NCBI GenBank assembly: GCA_011009095.1
Contig: VTPC01090587.1
Coordinates: 812,887-876,886, forward strand
Source: Ignelater luminosus
Lineage: Eukaryota; Arthropoda; Insecta; Coleoptera; Elateridae
Reading direction: 5' to 3'
Length of the DNA: 64,000 bases
Of the stretch, positions 10,322 through 25,300 are shown piece by piece. Under the pieces are notes generated by a model, which saw only the letters and a program-made list of their open reading frames with translations, made no database searches and was not told the origin of the DNA. Within the stretch, counting starts at the first letter, position 1; the number at the start of each line of letters is the position of its first letter. The translations under genes and the position numbers were made by a program.

Positions 10322-13300
10322 CTACTTCATTGATTTTCTTATCCAATCCAGGTATTTGGCAATGTCCGTGAATACCGCATAATGCGAGATATCACATTTA
10401 AATTGAGTCTGTAAAGCTATACTAATGGATACCAAACCACGAAGTTGCCACCTAGCATTCTGACGATTTGAATTAGCTGTAGGGAATACCATACCACTAC
10501 CAGAATCTCCATTACATGTTGAAGTACCTATACCATGACAATAAATCACAGATTCTAATATAAAACTCTATACAAAATACGTACCATCTTTAAATTTGGA
10601 ACAATACGTGCTGCTAGAAATAAATTGGTAATAGAAATTAGAAAAAGAAGTGCACGTTTCTTGCGACACGACAGACATCTTAGTTTGCACCAGCTGTTCT
10701 GTGGCTTTTCCTGTTTTATCAAAACCCCAACCTACTACGTTTCCTGAAAATAAAACACAGACGCTTTTTTAAGACTTTTAATTGCAATTCTTTAAATCAT
10801 CTAACATGTTTTTTGTTAATATGGATCTTTTGTTACAGATCATTATCATTATCATAAAACTTGCTGAATAGGTACCTCCCAAGTCTTTTCGAATTTCCAA
10901 GAATTTATTCTCGATATCGCTCGTTGTCGGTATTCAGAAGTATTAGATCAAACAATTAATCGCATTAAGAGAAACTGAAAAATGTATGTTTTGTCCTTCT
11001 AAATCCTAATTTCAATAGAAGAAACTGAAACTTACAAGAATTTAGGTTAGAGGAGCAGGAAGATATCAGGATCAAGTTGCAAAATTTGTACTAATGATTG
11101 ATGTACCAAGGAACGCATGCAAGTAATTGTTTTCAAGTAAATGCCCAGCAGCATTTTTAATCAAAACAAGTTGAAGTCGATCTATCAATTTCCATGATAC
11201 AGTGGAGAAAATTCTACGATTTACGCTGCAATTCTATCTTGATTTAACGATAAGCGTCGGAATAATTATTCGCCATTGGAGCTCAAATTGTGTGAAAATA
11301 AAATTCTTTATCAAAATCTTGTCTGCTGACCGGAATATCGTCTCCGCCCATAGATAATATAATCAAATAGCATTTTGGGTGCTTTACTGAACAAAGTAAG
11401 GTTGCTTTGCCAAAACAGGTATTTGTTTTATGATCGTATACAAAGAGAATATGCATACATATTCTATAATTGGTAGAATTCCTACGATTTATGTATTTAT
11501 GCAAAAAGCTTTAGCAATAATAGACAATGTCGCAAAGTATTACCTAAACTCTACTTACCTTGTTTATTAAGGACCGAACTGAAATCGAGAGAGTCTTGCC
11601 AGAGACAAATAGGTCTTACATAATCGGTAATGGCGGCAGCTGCTGTAAATTTAACTAAAGCAATATCGTTAGCATAAGTTTGCGGATTGTATTGTGGATG
11701 TAGTATAATTTCAGATACAGGCCGATCTTGAACAGCAGGACGTGAGAACTGCCTTAAATAATATTTACCTATAAATCGACATTATAAATTATAAAGAATT
11801 ATAGAACTTCAAATATACATAAGTCATCTTACCTAAATAAACCACCAAATGTTTAGGGTTTAGTATCTGTTGCGAGTTTTGTAGTGCAACACAGTGAGCA
11901 GCCGTAAGTACATGATATTTAGATACAAGCGAACTTCCGCATATGTAAACCAAATCATTTCCTCTTGCATAATGTAAAGCTGCATGCCAAGGAAATGCAC
12001 CTTCGTATGTGTCTTGCGTATTAAATTCATTTAAATTTGCTACCTATACGTGATTCTATTATTATTGTTATTATTAATATTATTATTATTATTATTAGTA
12101 TGGTTTTTATCATACAAGAGAAGGCTTACTAGGAAGAACTTAGAATTTATTTCTATTTGTACTAATAAGTCGCTTTCGTCATTGAAACATCACTTTAGAT
12201 GTTTCCAATACAAACATAGAATTCACAGTGTTGCACATGACATCACGCCATAGTAACAGGTTTCCAAACAACTCTTCTAATTAGTCATTTTCACAACTTG
12301 GGTAAAGAAGAGCAGTCTCACACATGCCTTACGTAAATGATCATTATAAATGAATCGTAACTTAGCTGGCAGATTTATAAATAGTAATTAAAAATTTATG
12401 CAGTAACTGAGTTAAAAGAATGTTTATTCGCCAGAACATCTTCAAACTTTTTGGGAACTTTTCTAGAATGAAAATAATTACAGAGATAATAATGCATTGA
12501 AATTGCCCAAAACAGTAGCTAACGACAGCAACGGAGTTTCTGATTATTCTTTCAGTTCTTCAAATCAGTATTTAGTGAGGACATACATTTCGAGATACCC
12601 AAAATAGCGAAGAAAAATTCATACTCACTTCTGAATAAACCATTTGTCACATCGTAAATAGTCTTTAAAGCAATAAATCCTTCTGATATTAACAAAAATT
12701 GTAGCCTAGACAACATTCTTTTCTATTTTACTAGGTAGTGTTCTGAAGCTTTAGCGGTTTTGTTAGTTTTATCAGAAATAACAAATCTCTATCAGAAAGG
12801 ACTTTTCCAACAGTTTGGAAAATCTAACGTGTTATACCAATTTACAAATCCGGCCTAAAAGATACTGTTTCAAACTACCGTCCAATTTCAAATCTGGATA
12901 TATTCAGTAAACTTTAGTCTATTATATACGATCATATATCTTTTCCTGTCAAAGATGCAATCGTACTTCAATAACATGGTTTTTACAAGGATGATCAGTC
13001 GATACTAACTTACTTTTTCTATACCCGTCTCAAATGTAGCAATTTTTGATATAGATTTTAGTGTCAAAAGCGGCCCTTCTAAGTGCTACTGCCCAGAAGA
13101 GATATTTTTGAGCACTAGTGTACAGATATATTACTTTTGGAAACTAGTGCTTAAAAAGGCCCATTTTGAAACCAAACGCTGTATTAATAAAATTTCTTTA
13201 GGCATGGACATAGAAAAAATAGTGGCTTGGTCTACAACTTTCGCATTCGTGCAAACAATTGCTCTTTTGGCACTTGTCATATATTTTTTAGTAAAAGCAA

Positions 13301-16300
13301 TGGACAAAAGAAAACAGTCAAATTGGTATTCATGAAGATACTTTGCGTTGGGTGAGTTTTTGTTTCTTGAACAGGTCACAGATAGTCACAATTCAAGAAT
13401 TTTTTTTCATAACCCTCTATTGGAACATCTGAAGTATCTCAAGGCTTACATTTAGTTTCGCTTTCCTTTAATACATGCATCAAGAATAACAACCATCTCC
13501 TGCATGCAGACGATTGTTTGTTCAAGATTGCATTAAATTACTGCCCGATCTATCAAACTTACACCGTTATTGCCAAATTAAGTATTTACATATAAATGTA
13601 AATAAATGTGCGGCAAGAACATTTACCCAAAACAGAAGTTATAGAAATTATTCTTATATATTGAATAATGCATCACTAACGAGAACACTATTAGCTAAAG
13701 ATCTTGGTGTAATGCTCGACAGCTAGTTAATCTTTGATACACACGTAGACAAGACTGTTAAAAAAGCTTGCAGATCTTTAGAGTTCATTATAAGATTCAC
13801 AAAAAGTTTTAATGATCTAAGCACTTCATTCTTATAACGTGGTGTTATGTCTCTGTCAGGAGTTAGTTGGAGTTCACCTATACTGTTTAGAGTCCTCAAT
13901 ACGCTGTATATTATGGGAGGATTGAAAAAAAATTAAAATAAATTTATTAAATACTTATAGGTTTCCTCAATATTTCTGTGTTTCATTAACACTAGTCCAA
14001 AGAATAGAACTGCTTAGTCTGTCTATGATATTCAGAATTTTGAACAATATTGTCGACTGTCCATTGCTTTTAGAAAATGTTGATCTTCATATTCCAACAA
14101 GAACTACTAGAAATACATAACAAATGCACTTAGTGCTTTAAAGAACTAATGCAGCAAGATGTCACATACGTTAAACAAGAGCAATTACTAATATTGAGGT
14201 GTTCAACACAATCTTATAAAGATTCAAAAATCTAAGAAGGCCAGGGCCGTACCGATGCAGTACCGGGTCCATGCAATGAATTTCTCCCGGGCCCTTTAAA
14301 TAGCGAGATCCAAATTGCTATATATGGCCGGAATTTCCTCTATTTGACTTCCATATTTAAACAGAAAAAAACTATAAATTTGTTAATTTGAATTCGGGGA
14401 AGTTTGACTTCATATAAATGCATTATATAATATAAACCAAGTTGTTTTCATTTTCGGTTTAACCGGAAATGCAAAAACATATTTGAAAGTGCTACCAAAT
14501 AGCACACATGCTCATAGACAACAAACTATTTAATCGTTGTTTTATTAATCGCAAGATAAAAAAGTTATTGAGTGTTCCCTTCTTTTTGAATGACACTGTA
14601 TATAGTGTGATTACTTGATGAAATCTAAGCAAAGACTAAAGTATGACAAATTATTCTCAGGGTCTTTCTTTTCAGAGTCAACAAAAGCTATCATCCATTT
14701 TTGAGCAACCAGCTTCTTTAGTACGCTGCGTTTTTCTAAAATGTCTTTAACTGTTCTTGCTACTTTCCAAAGATTTGTTAATATGTAGCAATTTTAGTTT
14801 CATTAATCTAAACTTTACGACCGCATCATATATACATCTGACGAAAGCGACTCTTTGTAACGAATTGCGTTGTATTATAATTTAGTCCGTCTATAAGACA
14901 ACCGAAACTGATGGTGGTTCGTAGTGAGAATTACAGTTTCTTTCAAACTTAAGAATTAACTAAAAGTAAGATTGAGTTTAAATTATACCGTGTGCATAAA
15001 AAGTTTCTTATCAAATAACCTATGGGAACAAAATAATGTGTCTGTGATTAATTTATTCAGATAGTTAGATTGTCAGTTTTCTTTTTTACTTTTAACTAGC
15101 TGTCAAACTGCAATTTATTGGTTAGTCATTGCAAATTAACTTTTATTTAAAAACTGAATCTTAGAATACAACAAAAATCATTTATTTACAAATTTTAGTT
15201 TTATATTTTGCTAGTTTAATTAAATAAATCTATTTTAATTACGCATTCGAGAAATTCACAAGACATTAAAAACCTTGCAAGTACTATTAGCACTGAAATA
15301 TAAAGTGTTCATAAATGTTTCTAGATCCAGTTCGTTATGGAATCTATTTTGATGTGCCACCTTGTTGATTTATTTCAACAACTAATACGTATTTGTTTTC
15401 TGTCATTTGTCAATTGCAAATGCCATTGTCCTACATTTAGCAATTTAGTTAATCTTGTGCTGAAATTTGCTGTATTGTTTCACATTTCTTCTTTCTAATT
15501 GCACTTATTGTAAGAAAAAGTCTTGTTTAAGACTAAAGTTGTAGGTTCAACAACTAGCTTTAACTTATTAACTCTTAAAAAACATAAGATTAGACAACCA
15601 TCATAACAACGATGCAATGCGTGTAACGTGACAAACATTCTAATACATATTTTTTTTCCAAAAGGTGGCATATATAGCGCAAGCATGATATCACAGCCCA
15701 CTGGACACAGAAACATTTATGAACGCTGTATAATAAGACTGGAAGGGGCGCTGTGGTAGGAAACGCGATCCGACAGAGAAACAAATCGAAGGGGCCACCT
15801 GTCTTTGTCGTACACTTTGCTCAAAAACTTTTCACGATGTCATGAACGGGAAATGCTGGCATTCACACGTTGCTATAAAGTATCAATTTTGATAATTTTT
15901 GCCTCATACACTGACGAACTTTTCGATAGACTATACAGCACGTGAAAAGACTCCTACTGCGCAAACGCAGTAGCGTTAGACGGAGACAGGTGACCCCTTC
16001 GGTATCAGTCTATCTCTGAACGCTTTACACTCATTGGCACGATACACGAGCGCCCATCTCAGTGTTATTATATTTCAGTGATTGTTACAAAGCTAGGTAG
16101 CCTTGGATTATTAGTAGTTGCCGTGCACACGACCTGAACCGTAGAAGACATACGTTTTCTTAACCATAGGTGACTTTGATAAGATTCATTTTTTTACACA
16201 CGTTATTATTATCCTGGAAAAACTTTTTGTCTTATGTTAATCTACCCAAAGCTCGACTTTCCTCTTACAGTCTGTACCGGTTCTATTTGGAATTGATCTT

Positions 16301-19300
16301 TTACACACTTTTGACCAGTTATGAGATAAACTTACTCTGTAAAAAATTTATGTAATATTATATAAACAATAATCTAAAAATTACACAATTTTTAGAGTAA
16401 CGTGTGTAAGTGTGTAAATTTCTTAATATTTTAATGTAATTTTAGTCCCATATGTAAAATTGCAGAACGCTCCATCAGTTCCTGTAATTTACCCAAACAG
16501 CAAGGTGAATTTTACATTTTTAAGTGTGATATTACAAGTACTAGGTAAATATTTAATGAATTCATTGACCAGTATATGAATTTTATACTGGGGTTAGTAA
16601 TTTAACACAACAATAAAATTTATAAGAAACGTGGCTATACTGCAGATTGCAGATCATAGATGTCGCTAAATTTAGAACGTGCTCTCAATTATTAATGCTT
16701 AATGAAATAAAAAAGGTGTATGATCTGATCGATCTTTGTTTATTGAGTAAGTTTGAAATACCTTAAGAACCGGTATTTCATCCTTGCCTAACTTTGATCA
16801 GAGGTTTCTTATGATGAAAGTACCGGGCCTGCATACTATACAGTGCATTTTTTTTATCACTGGTCATAGGGATTCCCGTATATAGATATTTTAACACGGG
16901 AATCCCTATGGCTAGTGACAATAAGAATGCACTGTATAACAGCTTTTACATATATGTATGTGTCAAATTTAGACAGTATGGAGCAAATCTCGCTCTTTGT
17001 TTTGTATTTTTAAGGTTGAGTGTGCAATAATTCTTTTCATGCCAGTAAATCTACTACTAGTAACAGCAATTTCACACACATAAACTTTATAATTGCATTT
17101 AGTTAAAATCTATTCCACTAAAGAAGACGTTTGTATGTATTAGCAATATATAAGCGCTAGAGTTCTTATTTCAAACAATTCTTATCTAACAAAGCTATTG
17201 CACCATGCCATATGAAACTAAACACTAAGTTGATTTACGTAGTTGAGACAAATAAACAAAGGCTGTGCCTCCGCTACCGGCGCTGGTTCTCGCAAAAAAA
17301 ATACACGGAAACCGTTGCCGGTTCCATGCTGTCAAACTGTCAAGCGTTTGTTTATATCAATCCTACATCATATAATTACAATTTTTAAAATGATTTCAAC
17401 CTAATAGAAATATTAGCTGCTAATAAAAAAGTGACCTAAATACTTTTGTAAATTGCAATAGTATTTTAAAAGTGTAAATATTTCTCTCAACTTTCTCGAT
17501 ACGTTGTGCTAGAGCTTTATTTAGTTATTTAAAAATTCGGATTTTCCCGCCATAATATACCAAAACTCTGCCATATTTTATAGTTATAGACGCGTTTAGT
17601 GATGACGTCACGAGACCCAAGAATTCATATGTTGAATTCCAAACAAAACAACTCTCTTAGCAACAGTAGCTACGGACAGCGCACGTTTTGTATGTTAACC
17701 ATAACCTGGCAATAACTACGTTAGTTACATCCTAGCAACTAAAATTGTTTGGAATCAATCATGGCCGTGTGACATCACACTAAACACGTCTAAAACACTG
17801 GGTTTGACTAGTAATTTTCACTTTATACCATCTTAACACTGACGACGTCTCAAACTTCTTCTTTAGCGGAATGTTATGTTACGTACAGTTACGTGATATA
17901 AGCAAATTTACTTACGTACAGTAAAATTACTACAGCCAATGTAGGAAATAAGTTGCCTACGTCCCCTTGAGTAACTTCAGGTAGAATGCATCCTAAACAA
18001 GACGAAAGTTATTTTCTTTCAATAACTTTCCAATTGTTCAGAGTAAATTTTACTACTGAAGTTGTAAAATTCAAGTGTTTTATACCATAAGCGTCCAATG
18101 GTGGGTAAAAAGGCGGTTCCAAATAGGACCGGTGCAGGTTATAAGAAAGTTTAATCCCCCTTCTCTAGTTTTTGATTATACTTACAACAGTTCCACAAAT
18201 TGCATTAATATCATCTTTCGATGGTTGTTTTTGTTTTATCCGATAATCATCAGGAAAAATGATAACTCCTTCACTAAAAAGAGATGAGCGATTGTTCTGG
18301 GTGGAATATTTTGTTGCATGTAATAAAAAACAAATAAAAAGCATAATGGAGAATATGCACATTTATTGTTGTATGTATGTATGATTGTATACAGCGTTCG
18401 GTTGGGGAACTTGCCTGTAATTTTTTTATTTTAAAAATCAGTCTGGAACAAGAAGTTATATAAGAAATAAAAGCTTGTTTGAGCAAAAAATGTCTATATT
18501 TTCCATAAAAAAATAAATAAATAATATTTATTTCGCGCTTTAAAATTCATGACGTCACCGACCTGTTAATACAATATAAACCAACAGATGACGCTTATTC
18601 ACAGACAAACTCAATTGGTTAATAATCTGAATAACAACTTTCCTTTTCCCATGACGATATTATTCACGCATGTTTCGTGTAATGCCGCCTTCTGCTCGAG
18701 AAGTACACCAATCAAATAAGAAAGACCAACTGCGTCATGGTCTAAAGGGCATAAAACTCACATTTAAAATTTTGCAATATTTTCTATTGCAAATTAAACT
18801 AATAAAAACAATTTTTCCATGACTGTCATCTTTACAAACCTGTATTTTATCGAATTCCTAATGAAATTAAGGTAAATTAAGATAAATCTGAGATTCATGC
18901 AAGTTCCCCAAGGAAAGATACACATTTCCAAAAATTTCAGGGACCTTTTAGAACTAAAAATACTACATTTTGAAAGTAACAAAATTTTCATTATGTATAA
19001 GAGGGAGGAAAGCGTGGAGTTGTATCGAAATTTCCAAACAGCAACCCTACTTAAATTTGCTCTTATACGAGAGACATTAAAAAAAGAAATGTTTCAGCAA
19101 AACCGGAAGTCGCTATGGTAATTTTTTCAAAAGTTATATCCAGTTAATTATACCAACATTTAAAATTTAAATTTAAACTAATAATAAAACATTGTGAGAT
19201 TTGAACATTTATTGTGATAACATAGTAAATAAAATCAATTATTCTTAGTAATTCTGAAATGTATTGTTTTATTTACTATTATTTGAAATTTATATTGGGA

Positions 19301-22300
19301 TAATTAATTAGATATAACTTTTGAACAAATGTCATAGCGACTTCTGGTTTTCGCTGAAACATTTTTCTTAAATGTCTCTGGAACACGAGTAAATTTAAGT
19401 AGGGTTGCTTTTTAAAAATTGCGATATAACCCCACCCTCTCCCCCCTTTTATACATAATAAAAATTCTGTTACTTTCAAAATGTAGTATTGTTAGTCCTA
19501 AAAGGTTCCTGAAATTTTTAGAGATGTATATCTTTCCGCTTAGAAATTACGAGACCGTGTCGAGACTTTGATTGGACCCTGTATAATCCGTTTTTTTTTT
19601 GTTATAAACTATAGAGTTCAGAATAGGCCATGATATAACTGTGAATAAACCGGACTTTCCAATAAAAGTTAGTAAATCAAACTTACAAGCTAAATAACTT
19701 GACAGTAAAATTACAAAATTGTTTGATCAGCACGTGATCGACGCGCTCGTTGATCGGATTGCACACTTGCTCTCAAGATCTTAATTTACGCATTGAAAAA
19801 TTGTCATTTGATAATGATATTATAATTATAAACAAAGTGGCACCGTAGTTTATTCTTACGTTATTCAGTACAAGAAAAAAGTGTATTTGTACTGGAAGTG
19901 GTACAATATACATATAACGTACAAAAAAGCTTGGTATGTCTAAAATTTACTGGGATCGTAGAACATAGGTGACTTTTGCTACGATTCTTGGTTGTTTAAT
20001 TACGTCATAAGTTACACGGTATAAAGGAAGATGTAAGCATAAAGTAATGTCGTAAAGAGGCAGTCCACGTGAAATCGCACAATTTTTGGAGAAACTTGAC
20101 CTTCATGTCTTAGATTTTACTGAAACTTTTTTTAACATTTTTTTTAAGACAAAATAAGAGATACGTATATTTTTATATCTGGATAACTCAATTATTATGG
20201 TAACTACAAAGCATCAAAGTTTCCGAAAATTTGTACGCACTGCCCTGTTTAAATGTAAATATTTCTCGTTCTGTTTATGGCAGGGACTTGCTATTCAGCA
20301 TAAATCAAGGGCTGAGAAGCACCTTCCATACATATACACAAAAATTAAATTCATGGTTACCTACTGTGATTTCTAAGACCTTTTATTTTATAAAATTAAT
20401 TTTCAACATTAATCCGATGTTTTAAAATTCTAAAAAAATATGTTTGTATTCCTTGATACTTTCTCTATAAGTGTGCAAAATTTCAAGATGGGATTCGGTT
20501 TGGTTAGTTTATGATCACTTAAAAAACACCGGCGTGTAGACAACGACGTATCAATAGTCGCCGAGTTTTTACAGAGCGAGTACTCATGAATTCAATTATT
20601 AATGTATAACGCTAGTGCAGACACTGTAATAACTCGTAACCACGATTTTAAACTAACTTAAAAAGCAACAAATTCATTTGTTTCTAAATTTTTGAAAAAG
20701 TGGGTGAATCACTTTCTGTGAAATCTTATGGGATGCTGTGTTTGCTTACCTCCCTTGTTAGGCTCAGGTTTCTTCATCGCACGCTCATAAAGCATCTGTA
20801 GTTAAGTGCGTTTATGACAGTAATTCCATTCTAAAAATTTCGGCGTACAAAGTACATGTGTTTGAGAATCCTGTGGAGTTTTTGTAGAATTTTAAACAAC
20901 CGGGTTAATGCTAAAAATTACAATTGCAAAAACAACCCTCGAAAACTGTGTTTTTTTTGTTAAATATATCGCAATATTTATCGAGTAAAACATTATTTTC
21001 TAAACTTTAAGATGATTTAACCTAAACATTTTTTTATTAACTAAAAATGGAAGAAACAAACGTTTTCATATTATGTAGATCGCTAACACTCGGAAATTTA
21101 TAGACAAAATAAAATAAAAAATACAAAATAATGATATCTAACGTAAACAAAAAATACGTGTCTCCTCCATTGATTCATACAATACATAAAAAATTCTTCG
21201 AGCAATTTACAATTAGCTTTAGATGTTTTGTGACTGTTCAATTTCACTTGGAGCGGCTTTGAGGCGCTTTACAATGTAGTACCATTAAGTAAAGGATTTT
21301 ACTCAATGGTAGTACCCTTCCGCATACTCAAACAGCAACACTTGTTGTTGTTTATTTATATATCGCTTTATTTTATGTAAATTGCTTTTATTTATTTATT
21401 TTAAATACAGAGAACGTGTGCTCTTCTAGGTTTCACAATATTGTATTTTTCTTTTTCATACAAAAATACTAATATGACAGACAAGACAGACAAGTGAAAT
21501 AGGTGGAGAGGCCAAGCCAACTGGCAGAAAATATAATTCTAACAACAGTAAACACTTGTAATATTCTTAAAATACATTTATAATTGGAATCCCATCTTGA
21601 AGTTTAGATGGCACATAGAAGATGCATTCAAGAATATAGTAGAATTTTTCCAGATTTTTAAACAATCGGGTTAATGCAGTAACTTACAATTAAAGAAAGC
21701 AACCCTCTAAAATACAAATTGTTTTTTAAATAATCCTATCGTAGTATTTATAGGGTAAAAGATCATCTTTTAAGCTTTAAAATAATCCAAGTTGGAAGTC
21801 TTTATGTTGCGTAATAAAGGAAAAACAAACGGTTTTATACTAAGGGATGAGCTAATTCTCGAAAACTTGTATGCAGAATAAAATACAAAATAATGACATT
21901 TGGCGGAAACAAAAAAATATGTGTCTCTTTTTTTGATTGGTATAACATATAAGAAAAATTTCAAGTGATTATGAAAACTTGGTGTTTTATCACTGTGCGA
22001 TTTCATGTGGAATGCCTCAAAATGCTTTATATTATAATACTCAATGTCTGATTAAAAATCTAGTGGCATATTTAGAAAACTACTATGACGGGCGATCAAC
22101 TTTCTTTTGGAAATTCGAAATTATAATAAGAAATATACTCTAGGTAATATTATTTGTATGTATAGAAAAAGCCATCGAACCTATCAATCTATCAAAAAGT
22201 TAAAACAGAAGGTTATGGCCTACTTTAATGTTCCAGACAGGAATCTGGCAACATTGGATTTTGTTAAAATAATCGCAGTAGATGTGCCGTATAGAAAATC

Positions 22301-25300
22301 TCAGCTTTAAAAGGTGACCAACTATAGCATATTAGAAAATGCATTATTCTAATGACATTAATTTCACTGATACATTCTCAAAACTTTTGGCTCTAAAAAC
22401 TTAAATCTTTCACTAATCCAATGTCTTGAGTGATGTTAGTTACAGTACCTAAGATGAACTATAGGTGGTTTGGGACGAAATAAGCGAAATCGACAGAATT
22501 GAACCGGCGCGGCGCAAAGACGATCAAATGAGGCAACTTTCCATAGGTATCGAGATCACCAGGCACTGCACAGTGACTACTCTGTTTTGAACTAATAATC
22601 TATTACTTATCTATCTATCTATCTTCTATATAAATAAAAATGAATCGCAAAAATGTATGAAGGCGTATCACTTCACAACGACTGAACCAAATTGGATAAT
22701 TCTTTTTTTGTTGTGTTTGTTATTATCAGGAGAAGGTTTGTATAAAAGAAAATTTCCAAAAAAATGTACCGAAAGACGTAAAAAAACATTTTTTCTATTA
22801 CACGTCATTTCGAGTGGTTCCCGAAGTATATAATAGATGGCGCCGCCGGCAGAGTGGCGAAAGTGTCGAAGTGTATGTAAGGAAGTTTTCCCTAACTTTG
22901 AGGTAATTTGAAAAATGTAATGGTCAAAAACTCCTTTTGAATAATACAAAAATCATACTACGTGTTTATTTATTGTGATCTTTAGTCACAAAACAAGTCG
23001 TACATTACATATTTTTCCGAATACATTCTTCTAAAGTACCAAATCAAAGAAGAATTTGAATAAAACATAAAATGTGTAGGTAATTCAAATTATGAAACTT
23101 GCAACACTTCAACATTCGGATACACTTTAATTAGCTAATGTCTCTTTCTTTTTTTTTGTTATGGCGTAATACTCATTCGAGAGTCGGCAAACCATCGGCG
23201 CTCTTTTTGTACTGTCCAAATGGAAAAACTAAAAATGTGGTTTATTACAAAGCTTTACAATAAAGTATATAAATTCTTAAGATTTTTCTTTTATTTTAAT
23301 CGTAATTTAATTTCGAAATGGAAAATTGTCTTATTTTTTCATTAGGTACTCCACCCGTGCGAAGCCGGGGCGGACAGCTAGTTTTTAATGTTTTCTTTTT
23401 TGAATTATCAGCATTCCTTTCATAGTTTCTAGACATTTAATAACATTATGAAAACCTATACCTATAAGTCCCTAAATTCGATTTGTAGCCTAATAATTCT
23501 GTACTTTTTGCTAAATTATGTTCTGAGTATACTCATTTTTGTGTTATAACAACTAGGTGCAGATATACAGCAAAACAAATGACTAAAGTATAACATTCAA
23601 CTGCACTTAATTCTCATTAACCATACTAACACCACTGAACACATTTCTGCATCTTAAGCTAGATTGCATAAGACGCAACTGGTACTTAGAATAACAACTT
23701 GCTGCAGTGAATCATTGACTGGAACATGAATATGCACTCATTTGTAAGACAAACCAATAATCCTTAAGCCAACGAGTGACGTCAATAACTTCTTCCATCA
23801 GAAATTTTAGGAAAATATTGCATAAAAGCCTACTTAGTACATCAATCTTAGCTGGTAGTAATAGGCCATGAAAAATCATTACAACCTATATTGGAAATTT
23901 AGAAAACTAGTGTGCGGGAGAACACATCAGGCGAGTTCAATGCACGTACGAGGGTGGTCTGAAAAGTTTCCGACCTCAACGTGAAGATGGCAGCACTCGT
24001 AAATAAAAGCTACTGAATTTCGTTGTTCATCTGTTGACAGTTACTCACCAAAGTTTCAGCCATTTTGGACGCGCGGTTTTTATGTAACAGTCGTTTGAGT
24101 GAGTTGATGTGAGTTTTTTTGTGAAAATGGACAAAATCGAGTATCGAGCTGTCATTAAATATTTGTTTTTGAAAGGCAATACGCCTTCGCAAATAAAAGA
24201 TGAGTTGGATTCTGTGTATGGGGACTCTGCACCATCATTTACCACAGTGAAATTTTGGGCTGCTGAATTTAAACGTGGCCGTAAGAGCTTGGGAGACGAT
24301 GAACGTTCGGGACGTCCAAAAACTGCAACTACCGACGAAAACATCGCCAAAGTTCACCAAATGGTGCTAGACGACCGCAGAATTAAAGTGAGAGAGATAG
24401 CAGAGGTTATGAACATGCCAGAACAACGTGTTTGTCACATATTAAATCAACATTTAGGTATGAGAAAGCTGTCCGCGCGTTGGGTGCCGCGTTTGCTCAC
24501 GTTAGACCAAAAACGTGTTCGAATAAATATTTCCAACGCTCTTTTGGCGCAGTTTAGGCGAAATAAATCCGAGTTTTGGCGCCGATTAATTACTGTAGAT
24601 GAAACTTGGATACACCATTATACGCCCGAAACAAAAATACAGTCCAAACAGTGGACTGCAAAGGGGGGAACCGGCTCCAAAAAAAGCAAAAACTGTTTTT
24701 TCGGCTGGAAAAGTGATGGCGACTGTTTTTTGGGATAGTCATGGAGTTATTTTAATCGATTATCTTCAAAAAGGAAAAACCATTACAGGAGCATACTATG
24801 CATCATTACTTGACAAGCTGAAGGCAGAACTTGCAAAAAAAACGGCCACATTTGCAGAAAAAGAATCCTGTTTCACCAAGACAACGCACCGTCTCACACC
24901 TCAGCGGTTGCCATGGCGAAAATCCACGAATTACGGTTTGAACTGCTTGACCATTCGCCTTACTCACCAGATCTAGTCCCAAGCAACTTCTTTTTGTTCC
25001 CTCATCTAAAAATTGCTCTCGGAGGACAAAGATTTTTGTCAAATGAAGAGGCAATCACCTTCGTGAACAATTATTTTGCAGAGAAAAATGCCGAGTACTA
25101 TTTGGACGGGTTACAGAGATGGGAGCATCGCTGGGAGAAGTGTGTAGAGTTACAAGGAGACTATGTTGAAAAATAAAAAAAATATTTCAGAAAAAATGTC
25201 TTGTATCTTTGTTAGGTCGGAAACTTTTTAGACCACTCTCGTATAGCGATCTCTGCACATCAATATAAGTTTAATTCTGGAGCGATCCAGATGAATTAAA

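Noticed and set aside
12050-12253. Plus-strand Leu-rich frame
   Set aside because: It is the translation of the ATT microsatellite at the edge of gene A exon 4.
13201-13335. Small membrane-protein-like frame (MDIEKIVAWSTTFAFVQT and onward)
   Set aside because: It has a plausible transmembrane segment, but it lies collinearly between RT blocks of the Jockey-like remnant, and the next RT motif (GIHEDTLRWV) overlaps its end in another frame. It is best read as a by-product of the decayed polymerase.
18897-19479. Frames of 74 and 66 codons on opposite strands
   Set aside because: They are mirror images within the arms of the fold-back element at 18890-19580.
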